The notes under the pieces: model-generated
What the model was told of the DNA's origin: nothing
Databases searched by the model: none
What the model saw: only the letters and a program-made list of their open reading frames with translations
Program-made: the position numbers and the translations under genes
Shown: positions 8,909-17,152 of the stretch, piece after piece
Layout: each line of letters starts with the position of its first letter
Position numbering within the stretch: the stretch's first letter is position 1
Source of the DNA: a virus
Virus record (IMG/VR): IMGVR_UViG_3300010316_000022
Span: 1-38,047 of that record
Strand: one strand, 5' to 3'
DNA: 38,047 nt

Positions 8909-9075
8909 AACCCTATTCACAATTCTAAAAAGCTTAATCGTTAGTATAAGACCTACCTGATAAAGTACGGGCCTCAAGAATCCTTAGCGGGAGTATTGAC
9001 ACCCCTGAAACATTCAGCCTCTTAGAAAAACATCTAGCTATCATAAGCCTAAATAATATCGAGGAGGATAATGAT

Positions 9076-10149
9076 ATGGCTTTTCCAAGTGTAGCAGGAC
9101 ATGGTAACCTACCCAATGGTAACTTCAGCTCTGTAATCTATTCTAAAAAAGTACAGCTTGCATTCCGCAAAGCTACAGTTGTTGGTGACATTACTAACAG
9201 CGATTACTTCGGTGAAATCTCCGCTCAAGGTGATACTGTTCGTATTATCAAAGAGCCTGAAATCTCTGTAAGTGACTACAAGCGTGGCACTCAGATCACT
9301 GCTCAAGACCTGGACGACGAGGACTTCTCTCTGGTCATCGACAAAGCGAACTACTTTGCTTTCAAGACTGACGACATTGAGACTGCTCACTCGCACGTTA
9401 ACTTTATGGACCTGGCTACTAACCGTGCGGCTTATGTCTTGGCTGATAACCACGACCAAGAAGTTCTGGCATACCTCTCGGGTTATAAACAGTCAGTTAA
9501 GCACTCTGTTGGTGACACTGTAAACACGACTGTTAACGGCACCAAGGCAGTATCCACTGCTGGTTCTGACGAACTGCTTACAAGCATGAAGTTGAACAAA
9601 GGTAAGTTTGGTAACATCACGACTGTTTCTGCTGGTGATCACTCGATCCCTGTAGCTGCTCGTCTCCCTGGTGCAACCGCTCTGCCTACTGCTTATGTCT
9701 CCCCGGTTATGTTGATTAACCGTATGGGTCGTTTGCTGGATCAACAGAACGTTGACAAAGCTGGTCGTTGGATTGTCATTGATCCTATCATGATGGAAAT
9801 CTTGATGGATGAAGACTCTCGGTTCCTTAACGCAGACTTCGGTGATTCTGGTGCTCTGCGTAACGGTCTGGTTCTGAACAACTGGAATGGTTTCCGTGTC
9901 TATTCTTCTAACAACCTCCCCGCTGTTGGTGGTGGTGCTGGTACTACTGGTACAGCCAACCAGAATACAGACTTCGGTGTGATTGTTGCTGGTCATGACT
10001 CGGCTATCGCTACTGCTGAACAGATCAACAAGACTGAAACTTACCGTGACCAGGATTCGTTCGCTGACGTTGTGCGTGGTATGCACCTCTACGGTCGTAA
10101 GATTCTTCGCCCTGAAGCAATCGTTACTGCTAAATATAACCTCGCATAA
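9076..10149 (+). CDS. Major capsid protein
   Basis: This 357-residue protein is the shell subunit, expected to have the HK97 fold. Support comes from its position after the scaffold, its size, the typical N-terminal pattern of a coat protein with charged E-loop region (residues about 45-95), and the late beta/helix segment containing RWIVIDPIMMEILM near 228-241. The start at 9076 follows a strong GAGGAGG. Codon choice differs from its neighbours: many codons end in C (AAC, GAC, CTG), as expected from selection for very high expression. It has its own promoter and a 5-prime hairpin about 200 bases upstream. Confidence 0.88.
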   Translation: MAFPSVAGHGNLPNGNFSSVIYSKKVQLAFRKATVVGDITNSDYFGEISAQGDTVRIIKEPEISVSDYKRGTQITAQDLDDEDFSLVIDKANYFAFKTDDIETAHSHVNFMDLATNRAAYVLADNHDQEVLAYLSGYKQSVKHSVGDTVNTTVNGTKAVSTAGSDELLTSMKLNKGKFGNITTVSAGDHSIPVAARLPGATALPTAYVSPVMLINRMGRLLDQQNVDKAGRWIVIDPIMMEILMDEDSRFLNADFGDSGALRNGLVLNNWNGFRVYSSNNLPAVGGGAGTTGTANQNTDFGVIVAGHDSAIATAEQINKTETYRDQDSFADVVRGMHLYGRKILRPEAIVTAKYNLA

Positions 10150-10161
10150 GGAGACTAGACA

Positions 10162-10653
10162 ATGGCTACTATTACAACTCTAGCACGTCCTGAAGGCGGT
10201 AAAGGGAGTCCATCTCGGAAGCCCTACCTGGTGGAAGTCGAGATTGATCTCGCTGCTGCTGCTACCGCTAAGGGCAGTGCTCTCGCTGCTAACGATGTCA
10301 TCGAAGCAATTACTGTCGGTGCTAACACCGCTGTAATGTTTGCTGGTATCGAAGTCATTACTGCACCTGCTGGTGGTACCACTGGGTCTGTTGACCTGGG
10401 TATTACTGGTGGTGACGTAGATGCCTTCGTTGATGGTTTTGCAATCACTGGTGCTGCTGCAGGAGCTTATGCTGCTCTGGCTAACACCGCTACACCTATT
10501 ATTGTAGCTGCTGGTGGTACCATTGATGCACTGCTGCTCGGGACTACTCCAGATACCTCTGGTAAGCTCCGTGTCTTTGCGTACCTGATGGACGTTGATG
10601 GTCTTGGTGGAGTAAAGTCTGCAGATGAAGTAGACCGCGACACTCTGGCCTAA
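10162..10653 (+). CDS. Putative capsid decoration or minor head protein
   Basis: This 163-residue protein is rich in Ala, Gly, Thr and Val, with alternating hydrophobic residues suggesting a beta-sandwich. It follows the capsid gene by 12 bases, has an AAGGAG site, shares the capsid gene's C-ending codon preference, and is closed by a strong terminator. It is therefore likely made in similar amounts to coat protein. That fits a decoration or head-fibre protein, but I recognise no family and the role is inferred from context only. Confidence 0.6.
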   Translation: MATITTLARPEGGKGSPSRKPYLVEVEIDLAAAATAKGSALAANDVIEAITVGANTAVMFAGIEVITAPAGGTTGSVDLGITGGDVDAFVDGFAITGAAAGAYAALANTATPIIVAAGGTIDALLLGTTPDTSGKLRVFAYLMDVDGLGGVKSADEVDRDTLA

Positions 10654-10661
10654 CTACCTTT

Positions 10662-10702
10662 AGGGACTACCTCTGGCTAACTACAGGGGTAGTCCCTTTT
10701 TC
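10662..10702 (+). terminator. Rho-independent terminator after capsid genes
   Basis: AGGGACTACC at 10662-10671 pairs perfectly with GGTAGTCCCT at 10688-10697 around a 16-base loop. The stem is followed by a run of T (10697-10701). This is a textbook intrinsic terminator that closes the capsid-decoration unit; tail genes downstream must be reached by read-through or another promoter. Confidence 0.85.
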
Positions 10703-10721
10703 TTATTGATAGAGAGATTAC

Positions 10722-11453
10722 ATGGCGTTTGATTACCTTGGACTAGTAAACGATGTGTGTGGAAGAGTTAATGAAACTCCTTTGACTGCATTAAACTTCT
10801 CGTCTGCTGTGGGGTTCTACTCTACGGCTAAAGAAGCTATTAACTCTTCTATCCGTGATCTGAACCAACAGGCTTTCCAGTGGCCTTTCAATCATACAGA
10901 CTACAATGAGACTCTTGTTGCTGGTACCAGTCGGTACTCTTATCAAGCAGACACTAAGTCTGTAGACTACGATTCATTTCGTATTCAGCGTAATGATACC
11001 TTCGGTAATACCACTGTGTCTTTGAAGATTATCGACTACGATGAATACCTCCAGAACTTTATTGACGCTGAGTACGACACCACTAACGAGTCTATTAGAG
11101 ATGTCCCTAAGTATGTCTTCAGGGCTCCTAACCAGAAGTATGGTGTCTACCCTGTACCTGACCAAGCGTACACTTTGTCCTATGAGTACTACTCTCTACC
11201 CACTGACCTAGCTTCAGCTACAGATATTCCTTCTTCTCCTGTAGCCTTTCGTCATATTATAGTTGACGGGGCGATGTATTACGTGTATCATTTCAGAGGG
11301 GATGTTGAGGCAGCGGATAGAATCCAAGCTAAGTTCCTTGATGGTATCAAGAAGATGCGTATCATTTATATCAATAACGACTATGAGTACGTTAGAGACA
11401 CTCGGCTTCCCGATAGGTCTCCTTATGGTGCAACAACACTGAGAACAAGTTAA
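10722..11453 (+). CDS. Tail tubular protein A (adaptor)
   Basis: This 243-residue protein corresponds in size, order and pattern to T7 gp11, the ring between portal and nozzle of a short tail. It begins with a helix LGLVNDVCGRVNETPL typical of this family. It has a Tyr-rich middle (SRYSYQADTK, YGVYPVPDQAYTLSYEYYSLP) and a C-terminal helical hairpin near residues 180-220. The stop overlaps the next gene as TAATG, so the two nozzle components are translationally linked. Assignment is by family pattern and by its partner directly downstream. Confidence 0.82.
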   Translation: MAFDYLGLVNDVCGRVNETPLTALNFSSAVGFYSTAKEAINSSIRDLNQQAFQWPFNHTDYNETLVAGTSRYSYQADTKSVDYDSFRIQRNDTFGNTTVSLKIIDYDEYLQNFIDAEYDTTNESIRDVPKYVFRAPNQKYGVYPVPDQAYTLSYEYYSLPTDLASATDIPSSPVAFRHIIVDGAMYYVYHFRGDVEAADRIQAKFLDGIKKMRIIYINNDYEYVRDTRLPDRSPYGATTLRTS

Positions 11454-13432
11454 TGCCTACACGCTGGGAAACATTCCCTGTAGAGCTCTCTGGTGGTCTG
11501 GTCTCTAATATGTCTCGGCTTCAACAAGGAGCCAAGCAACCAGGTTCAGCTAGAATCCTACAGAACTTTGAGCCATCCGTAAAGGGTGGCTATCGGCGTA
11601 TTAATGGGTTCACTAAGTATGACTCAACTATTGTTCCTCCTTACGGTCTTGTCCTTGTACAGGGCTCAGGACAAACAGGGACAACACTTGTTGTAGCTAA
11701 CATCCATGAAGCCCCCTCTGTTGACGATAGTTTTACTATTACTATCGCAGGGGTTCCTGGTACCTACACTGTTACTGGTGTGTCTTACAACGCTACAAAC
11801 AAAGAAGCCAGTCTTACCATTACACCTACCCTTGCTGCTTCCCCTGCGGATAAAGCTGATGTGACCTTTCTCTCTGGGGCTTCTCGTATCGAGGGTGTTT
11901 TCTATTCCGCTGGCCTTAACAAGGCGTATGTACTCCGTGGTGGTGCTATCTGGTCTAGTGAAGGTTCAGGTTGGACTCTAGTTAACGTGGAGGACTACGG
12001 TACTACTCTTGTTAAAGGGGGTTCTCAGACAGGTACAACTTTAGTTATGGATGGCTTTGCTTCCGATACGTACTTACCTGAAGCTGGGGATACACTTGTT
12101 ATTGCTGGAGTTGAGAAGGTCTACACAGTCCTTACTCTAGTAGGCTCTGCAGGTGGTAACGCTACCCTGACTATTTATCCAGCCCTAGCTTCTACTCCTG
12201 CTGACAATGCTGTGATTACCTTTAGAGCTAGTACTCACCAAGGTGGAACTAAAGCAAGGTTCACTGAGTTTAACTTTGATGGTAACTTTAAGGTTGTTAT
12301 GGTAGATGGCTCTAATGAACCTGCTATTATTTCGGATGCTGGTTATCGTAGAATCAAGAACGGTAGTGACACTGACGGTGCTCAATACGTAGAAGAGTTT
12401 AAAGACCATTTGTTCTTTGCTAAAGATGACCTAGTAGCTTTTAGTGCTCCTTTTGAAGAAGAGAACTTTACCCCTGCTGATGGTGCAGGTAGCTACAGAC
12501 TCCCTAACAACTGCACGGGGTTGATTACCTTCCGTGACCAGTTGATTAATTTCTCTGAGACAGCTATTCGTAGGCTTCAGGGTTCCAGTGTGTCTGACTT
12601 CACCCTTACATCCATTGCTAATAACTTTGGGTGTATCTCTGGGGATACTGTCCAAGAGGTTGGTGGTGACATCATGTTCCTTGGTCCTGACGGTGTGAGG
12701 TTCCTTGGTGCTACTGAACGTATCGGTGACTTTAACTTGTCCCTTGCTTCACGTCAGGTACAGACTAACTTCACCTCCTTTATTGATCCTTTGAGTGATT
12801 ACACTTCTTGTGTTGTTAGAGAAAAGAACCAATACCGTATCTTTAAGTATCGTACTGGTCTTATCAAGGTAGACTCTGAGGGTTACATTGGTTCTCAGTT
12901 CTTGGACCAGAATGCTCAGAGTATTAACTGGTCATTGACTAAAGGTATCAAAGCTTACCGTTCTTCCTCTACCTACACCAGGGATGAAGAAATAGTCTTG
13001 TTTAGTAACGATGATGAGTATCTCTATAGGATGGAATCAGGTATTAATTTCGATGGTGTAGATATCCAAGCATTGTTCTACACTCCGTTTATGTCTGTTA
13101 ATGATCCATCATTCCGTAAGACTGCTTATAAAGCTACAACTTACCTAGACCCTGAGGGTATCTATAACGGGGTTCTAACCCTGAAGTATGATTTCAACTC
13201 ACCCACTAAGGTACAACCTACGTTCCTTCCTATAGTAGGTGGTAACTCCTTTGCTATCTTTGGTGAAGCTATCTACGGTGTATCTGAGTTTGGTGGCCTA
13301 CCTGAGACAAGGGTTACAAACCAAACAGTTGGTTCATTCTTCACAGTAAGTTTTCAATATGAGTTTGAAGGTGGTGCACCTTTTGTTCTCGATACAATTA
13401 TCTTAGAATACTCCACGGAGGATAGAAAATAA
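11453..13432 (+). CDS. Tail tubular protein B (nozzle)
   Basis: This 659-residue protein matches T7 gp12-like nozzle proteins in size, position and beta-rich composition. It probably forms the hexameric tube to which fibres attach. The N-terminus (SGGLVSNMSRLQQGAKQPGS) is the conserved opening that contacts virion partners. Two related Ig-like segments lie near residues 67-143 and 185-262. Both begin with a GxxQTGTTLV pattern and contain TYTV or VYTV, then TITP/TIYP, then PADxAxxTF. They look like an internal duplication inserted in the nozzle. The downstream body (residues 270-600) is the more usual beta-propeller-like part. Confidence 0.82.
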   Translation: MPTRWETFPVELSGGLVSNMSRLQQGAKQPGSARILQNFEPSVKGGYRRINGFTKYDSTIVPPYGLVLVQGSGQTGTTLVVANIHEAPSVDDSFTITIAGVPGTYTVTGVSYNATNKEASLTITPTLAASPADKADVTFLSGASRIEGVFYSAGLNKAYVLRGGAIWSSEGSGWTLVNVEDYGTTLVKGGSQTGTTLVMDGFASDTYLPEAGDTLVIAGVEKVYTVLTLVGSAGGNATLTIYPALASTPADNAVITFRASTHQGGTKARFTEFNFDGNFKVVMVDGSNEPAIISDAGYRRIKNGSDTDGAQYVEEFKDHLFFAKDDLVAFSAPFEEENFTPADGAGSYRLPNNCTGLITFRDQLINFSETAIRRLQGSSVSDFTLTSIANNFGCISGDTVQEVGGDIMFLGPDGVRFLGATERIGDFNLSLASRQVQTNFTSFIDPLSDYTSCVVREKNQYRIFKYRTGLIKVDSEGYIGSQFLDQNAQSINWSLTKGIKAYRSSSTYTRDEEIVLFSNDDEYLYRMESGINFDGVDIQALFYTPFMSVNDPSFRKTAYKATTYLDPEGIYNGVLTLKYDFNSPTKVQPTFLPIVGGNSFAIFGEAIYGVSEFGGLPETRVTNQTVGSFFTVSFQYEFEGGAPFVLDTIILEYSTEDRK

Positions 13433-14713
13433 ATGACAGGATACGTAAGGAACGATACCTCAAACAACATCGCTGACGGTAACGTTGTCAACGCTGCTGA
13501 CTTTGACGGTGAGTTCGATGCCATTGAGTCTGCCTTTGTAGCAGCTACTGGTCATACACATGATGGTACTGCTGCTGAGGGTGGTGCTATCACTGTCACT
13601 GGTCCTGCTCAGGATTATGTCTCCGGTGCTGGTGACTTCTCCCCTAAGACTGACTCAACGTACACTCTTGGTACAACGGGTGTACGGTGGTCTACAGGTT
13701 ACCTAGATAACTTGGTACTCACTACCGCCCTACCAGTCACTGAAGGCGGCACAGGGTCTACCTCAGCGAGTGCAGCACGTGCTTCACTTGGTGTTGCTAT
13801 TGGTTCTGATGTGCAGGCATGGTCTGCTGTGCTCGACGGTACTACTGCAAGCTTCACCACAGCGGATGAAACTAAACTAGATGGCATCGAGGCTCTTGCT
13901 GATGTCACCGATACGACTAACGTAACTGCTGCTGGTGCCTTGATGGACTCGGAGGTTACTTCTCTATCGGGTATCAAGACACTTGTTGTACCTGCAAGCA
14001 CAACCATCAGTACCTACGGTGCTACTCTGGTTGATGATGCTGATGCAGCTACTGCTAGGACTACCCTTGGTCTTGGTACTCTGTCTACTCAGAACTCTGG
14101 TACTGTCAGTATCACTGGTGGTTCTATCACAGGTATTACTGACCTAGCTGTAGCTGATGGTGGTACTGGTTCCAGTACTGCTGCTGGTGCTCTGGTTAAC
14201 CTTGGTCTCACTGCCACTGCCGCAGAGTTGAATACCCTTGACGGTATCACAGCTACTGTGACTGAATTGAACTATACCGATGGTGTGACCTCAAATATCC
14301 AAACCCAGCTTGATGCTAAGGCTCCTGACAACGAGCTAACACAGCTCGAAGTAGAAGACGACACGTCCACGGTATTCGGGCAGGTGTCGGGGGAGCGGTT
14401 GGGGCAGGCGGGCGTTGTCAGCTTTACGGCGCAGGAACAACAGATCGGCGTGGGGCAGACTTGGCAACTGGTTACACGGTCTGTGAACGTCTGGTATCAA
14501 AATACGACAGGAAAGCCAATCGGGGTGTTCGGACGAGGCTCAATCTCGTCTCCAGTTGTTTGGGACGTCGGGCCGTCAACAACGGATTTCATAGTGATTG
14601 ACATGAGTGATGGAGACAGCAGTGATTCGGCTGATTACGGATGGATAATTGTTCCTGTGGATCACTACTATAGAAACACTGCCACTTGGAACTCTGCAAG
14701 GGAGTTGCGCTAA
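13433..14713 (+). CDS. Tail fibre protein with mosaic tip
   Basis: This 426-residue protein starts immediately after the nozzle stop. The N-terminal 55 residues (ending GHTHDG) resemble the virion-binding part of podoviral fibres. The shaft has fibre-type repeats, with two EGGTGS/DGGTGS motifs and the pair NTLDGI / LNYTDGV. From about residue 303 the coding changes to GC-rich codons, and the tip carries a WYQNTTGKPIGVF segment typical of receptor-binding ends. The tip is thus likely a swapped module that sets host range. The fibre's role as adhesin is known for the family; the receptor is unknown. Confidence 0.78.
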   Translation: MTGYVRNDTSNNIADGNVVNAADFDGEFDAIESAFVAATGHTHDGTAAEGGAITVTGPAQDYVSGAGDFSPKTDSTYTLGTTGVRWSTGYLDNLVLTTALPVTEGGTGSTSASAARASLGVAIGSDVQAWSAVLDGTTASFTTADETKLDGIEALADVTDTTNVTAAGALMDSEVTSLSGIKTLVVPASTTISTYGATLVDDADAATARTTLGLGTLSTQNSGTVSITGGSITGITDLAVADGGTGSSTAAGALVNLGLTATAAELNTLDGITATVTELNYTDGVTSNIQTQLDAKAPDNELTQLEVEDDTSTVFGQVSGERLGQAGVVSFTAQEQQIGVGQTWQLVTRSVNVWYQNTTGKPIGVFGRGSISSPVVWDVGPSTTDFIVIDMSDGDSSDSADYGWIIVPVDHYYRNTATWNSARELR

Positions 14714-15180
14714 TGGAACACGGATTTTATCACCCAGATCGCGGATACTGGCAGACCAACAGCGATGTGCCGCAGCATATTCGTCGTGGATACCCAGCAG
14801 GCACAGTTGATGTGCCTGTAAAGCCATCTGGCCTGCACGAATGGAACGGCACCGCATGGGCCGAGGTAGTGCCCGACCCGGCCAAGCAACTCACCGCCGA
14901 ACGTGCCAACATGAAATGCAGCCGTTTACAAGGGCGGTTGGTTCTTGGCGAGGCGGCATGCGACGCGCTAGATGCCATTGCCGCAGATACCGCAACGCCG
15001 TGGGCCATGCGACAAACAATCAACAACGCGATTGAATGGCGGAGGACCAGCCAAGCCATGACGGAACTGGGCTATCTGCTGGGATATGATGATGCGCAGA
15101 TGGATGATTTGTTTCGCCTTGCTATGACGGTTGATGTGTAATGATTACCGCACTAGCGGACATGCTCGGTGGTTTTCTTA
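14341..15180. other. GC-rich mosaic segment (fibre tip and chaperone)
   Basis: From about 14341 the codons of the tail fibre switch from A/T-ending (GGT, GCT) to GC-rich (CGG, GCG, GGG). This continues through the chaperone and ends near 15180, where the acyltransferase returns to the phage's usual composition. The limits are judged by eye. The pattern is that of a module gained by recombination with another phage or a host prophage. Confidence 0.6.
14713..15141 (+). CDS. Tail fibre assembly chaperone-like protein
   Basis: This 142-residue protein begins at an ATG that overlaps the fibre stop (TAATG); I prefer it to an in-frame ATG at 14686, which would overlap the fibre by 28 bases. The N-terminal part contains HEWNGTAWAEV, similar to the W-NG-xW motif of phage tail-fibre assembly proteins. 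The C-terminal half is helical. The gene is strongly GC-rich, like the fibre tip before it, so tip and chaperone probably move together as a matched pair. Function is inferred from motif and position; no enzymatic residues are seen. Confidence 0.65.
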   Translation: MEHGFYHPDRGYWQTNSDVPQHIRRGYPAGTVDVPVKPSGLHEWNGTAWAEVVPDPAKQLTAERANMKCSRLQGRLVLGEAACDALDAIAADTATPWAMRQTINNAIEWRRTSQAMTELGYLLGYDDAQMDDLFRLAMTVDV

Positions 15181-15206
15181 ATCGTCAAGATGAAGGACAC
15201 TACTAG
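15141..15206 (+). CDS. 21-residue micro-ORF between chaperone and acyltransferase
   Basis: An ATG overlapping the chaperone stop (TAATG at 15139-15143) opens a short frame beginning MITALADMLGG and ending in TAG at 15204-15206, directly against the TTG start of the next gene. It contains the probable ribosome-binding site of that next gene (GAAGGA at 15191-15196). It may be a real short peptide, a coupling device, or the remnant of a gene cut by the mosaic boundary that falls here. Confidence 0.35.
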   Translation: MITALADMLGGFLNRQDEGHY

Positions 15207-15626
15207 TTGTTAGTCGATTATAACAAAGCCCTAGACCACGGCAGGTTTCTATTCCTTAGGAGCCCTTACCATAAAGACTACGGACCAGATGAAATCTATG
15301 CTTACTTAGTTGCTCCTTGCAAAAAGAATGCAATTAGACTATACTACAGAGAAGATAAACCTGTAGGTCTTGTCACATGGTGTTGGTTCGAACCTAGTAA
15401 AGCCCAGGAGTTTCTTAACTTCAGGTACCTCCCAGTGGAAGAAGACTACACCAAGAGACCAAACACAGAGCTTTGGGGAATAGAGTTTATTGCTCCCTAT
15501 GGTGACGGTAAGCAAGTCTTTAGGTCTATTAAAGAAGAATATAAAAACCTTTATGGGGAAGAAGAACTTGTTAAGTGGCGTAGAGCTAAAGACCCCCTTA
15601 AAGTACATGAGAAAAGGTTTACCTAA
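15207..15626 (+). CDS. HlyC-like toxin-activating lysine acyltransferase
   Basis: This 139-residue protein resembles HlyC/RtxC acyltransferases, which move a fatty acyl group from acyl carrier protein to lysines of RTX toxins. The family's opening motif appears as FLFLRSPYHKDY with H22 at the catalytic histidine position. The PVGLVTWCW strand (residues 52-60) matches the family's PxAYxSWA strand, and WGIEFIAPYGDG (90-101) matches WFIDWIAPFGD. The family's catalytic Asp is Glu here (E93), and the usual conserved Asn after the His is not evident, so activity may be altered. The start is TTG after GAAGGA. No RTX toxin is present. The gene sits directly before the ejection proteins, which are plausible substrates (inference). 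Confidence 0.75.
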   Translation: MLVDYNKALDHGRFLFLRSPYHKDYGPDEIYAYLVAPCKKNAIRLYYREDKPVGLVTWCWFEPSKAQEFLNFRYLPVEEDYTKRPNTELWGIEFIAPYGDGKQVFRSIKEEYKNLYGEEELVKWRRAKDPLKVHEKRFT

Positions 15627-17150
15627 ATGATGATGATGAAGTGGAAGAACCCAGGGATTACCTACTTCGGTGGTGGTGGTGGAGGGGGTGGTACGCCAAG
15701 TACTCCTGCTGCTCCTACTACCTATACGTCTGACTTGGAGTCTCTGGCTGGTCAAACCTTTAACACACCAGAAGAACTTCAAGCTGCTGAAACCACCCAA
15801 GGAACTATCTCTGATGTACAGACTCAGGTAGAAGGGGTAGCTGCAGACCCCCAGGGTACCTTTAGCACAGCCCAAGGTAATGTAACAAATATCCAGTCTC
15901 AGCTTGCTGCTCTTAACCAGCAACTTGCAGACAACCCTGAGCTTCAGACTCAGATTGATACTCTTACTCAACAACTAGGCACAGAGCAAGCTAACCTTAC
16001 TCAGGCTCAGACACTCCTGAATCAACAACAGGCTTCTACACAACAAGGGCTTATGCAGGCTGCTGTCTCTGATCCTTCCTCTATTATCCAACAAGCAGAA
16101 GTAGCTACTACTCCTGTATCTCCTGACCAAATGGTAGCAGAAGGTACTGGTCAAGTAGGTGCTGCTCAAACTGCTGAAGTATCTACTGCTGGTCAAGCAG
16201 AGACTATGGTTACTCCTGCTCGTCAGGAAGCTAGTACCTTCGATGCCACTACGGTTGGTGATGCTGCTGATGTCATCACAGAGGACCTTCAGGCTGCTGT
16301 AGGAGCCCCCTCAGAGAAGGCTACGGTACGTGGGCAGTTAGCCCTACTGATGGAAGACTTCGAAGGTGGAGAGACTCCTCCGTGGGCCTCAGGGCCTATG
16401 CGCCAGGCTATGGGTCTTATGCAGGCTCGTGGTATGGGTGCTTCCAGTATTGCTGGGGCTGCTGTAGTACAGGCTGCTATGGAGTCTGCTATCAGTATTG
16501 CCTCTCAGGATGCTGCTACCACTGCTCAGTTTGAGATGCAGAATCTTAACAACGAACAACAGACTACGATCTTTAAAACTCAACAGAGACTTGCTGGTTT
16601 GTTCTCTGATCAAGCTGCTGAGAATGCTTCCAAGCAATTCAATGCTTCTAGTAAGAACCAAACAGATCAGTTCTTCTCTAACCTAGAGGCTAGTGCTTCT
16701 CAGTTCAATGTTGCTCAGATTAATGCTATCCGTCAGTTTAATGCTGGGGAAGAAAATGCTATGGGGCAATTCAATGCAACTCTCCGTACACAGAGAGACC
16801 AGTTCAATGCTCAGAACTCTCTTATCATTGCTCAGAGTAATGCTCAGTGGAGGCAGAGTGTTGCTACTGCAGATACTGCTGCTCGGAACATGGCTAACAT
16901 GGAGTATGTAAGGAACTCTAACGCTATCACAGGGGCGGCTCTAGAGCAACTCTGGCAACGTGAACGAGACCTTATGGACTATGCCTTTACTTCTTCTGAG
17001 AGTGCTATGGACAGAGCTAACTCGATCATTCTACAAAGACTTGGTATTGAGGGTACAGCAGATGCGATGCGTATGCAACAAGACGCTGCTAACGATGCTG
17101 CTCCAGGTGCCTTTATGGCTAACCTTACAACTCAACTTTTGGGATTCTAA
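15627..17150 (+). CDS. Putative internal virion (ejection) protein with 11-residue repeats
   Basis: This 507-residue protein starts right after the acyltransferase stop. It opens with MMMMK and a run of eight glycines near residues 15-22. It continues with Gln/Thr/Ala-rich coiled regions (about 70-140), and has a long helical C-terminal half. Residues 337-413 are seven consecutive 11-residue repeats beginning Q-F-N. It precedes a transglycosylase-bearing ejection protein, as in T7-type gp14-gp15-gp16 clusters, so a role in the trans-envelope channel is likely. The repeats predict a right-handed coiled coil or tube wall. There is no signal peptide and no catalytic motif. Confidence 0.65.
   Translation: MMMMKWKNPGITYFGGGGGGGGTPSTPAAPTTYTSDLESLAGQTFNTPEELQAAETTQGTISDVQTQVEGVAADPQGTFSTAQGNVTNIQSQLAALNQQLADNPELQTQIDTLTQQLGTEQANLTQAQTLLNQQQASTQQGLMQAAVSDPSSIIQQAEVATTPVSPDQMVAEGTGQVGAAQTAEVSTAGQAETMVTPARQEASTFDATTVGDAADVITEDLQAAVGAPSEKATVRGQLALLMEDFEGGETPPWASGPMRQAMGLMQARGMGASSIAGAAVVQAAMESAISIASQDAATTAQFEMQNLNNEQQTTIFKTQQRLAGLFSDQAAENASKQFNASSKNQTDQFFSNLEASASQFNVAQINAIRQFNAGEENAMGQFNATLRTQRDQFNAQNSLIIAQSNAQWRQSVATADTAARNMANMEYVRNSNAITGAALEQLWQRERDLMDYAFTSSESAMDRANSIILQRLGIEGTADAMRMQQDAANDAAPGAFMANLTTQLLGF
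16635..16865 (+). repeat. Seven tandem 33-base units coding 11-residue QFN repeats
   Basis: The encoded units are QFNASSKNQTD, QFFSNLEASAS, QFNVAQINAIR, QFNAGEENAMG, QFNATLRTQRD, QFNAQNSLIIA and QSNAQWRQSVA, with no gaps between them. The repeat is clear in protein but diverged in DNA, so it is old and kept by selection rather than a recent expansion. Confidence 0.85.
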
Positions 17151-17152
17151 GA

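Noticed and set aside
8996-9001. Second TTGACA in the capsid leader
   Set aside because: No acceptable -10 box lies 16-18 bases downstream, so it is probably chance.
8909-9075. Possible tRNA or short gene in the capsid leader
   Set aside because: No cloverleaf with a proper acceptor stem could be formed, and no ATG-initiated frame of useful length exists before the capsid start.
9493-10086. Antisense frame of 197 codons opposite the capsid gene
   Set aside because: The codon bias of the capsid gene removes antisense stops by chance. The product is Thr/Ser/Val-rich without domains.
15339-15974. Long antisense open frame of 211 codons
   Set aside because: It lies opposite the acyltransferase and ejection-protein genes, which have clear motifs and ribosome-binding sites. 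The antisense product is Ser/Thr/Leu-rich and low in pattern, and it has no neighbour on that strand.
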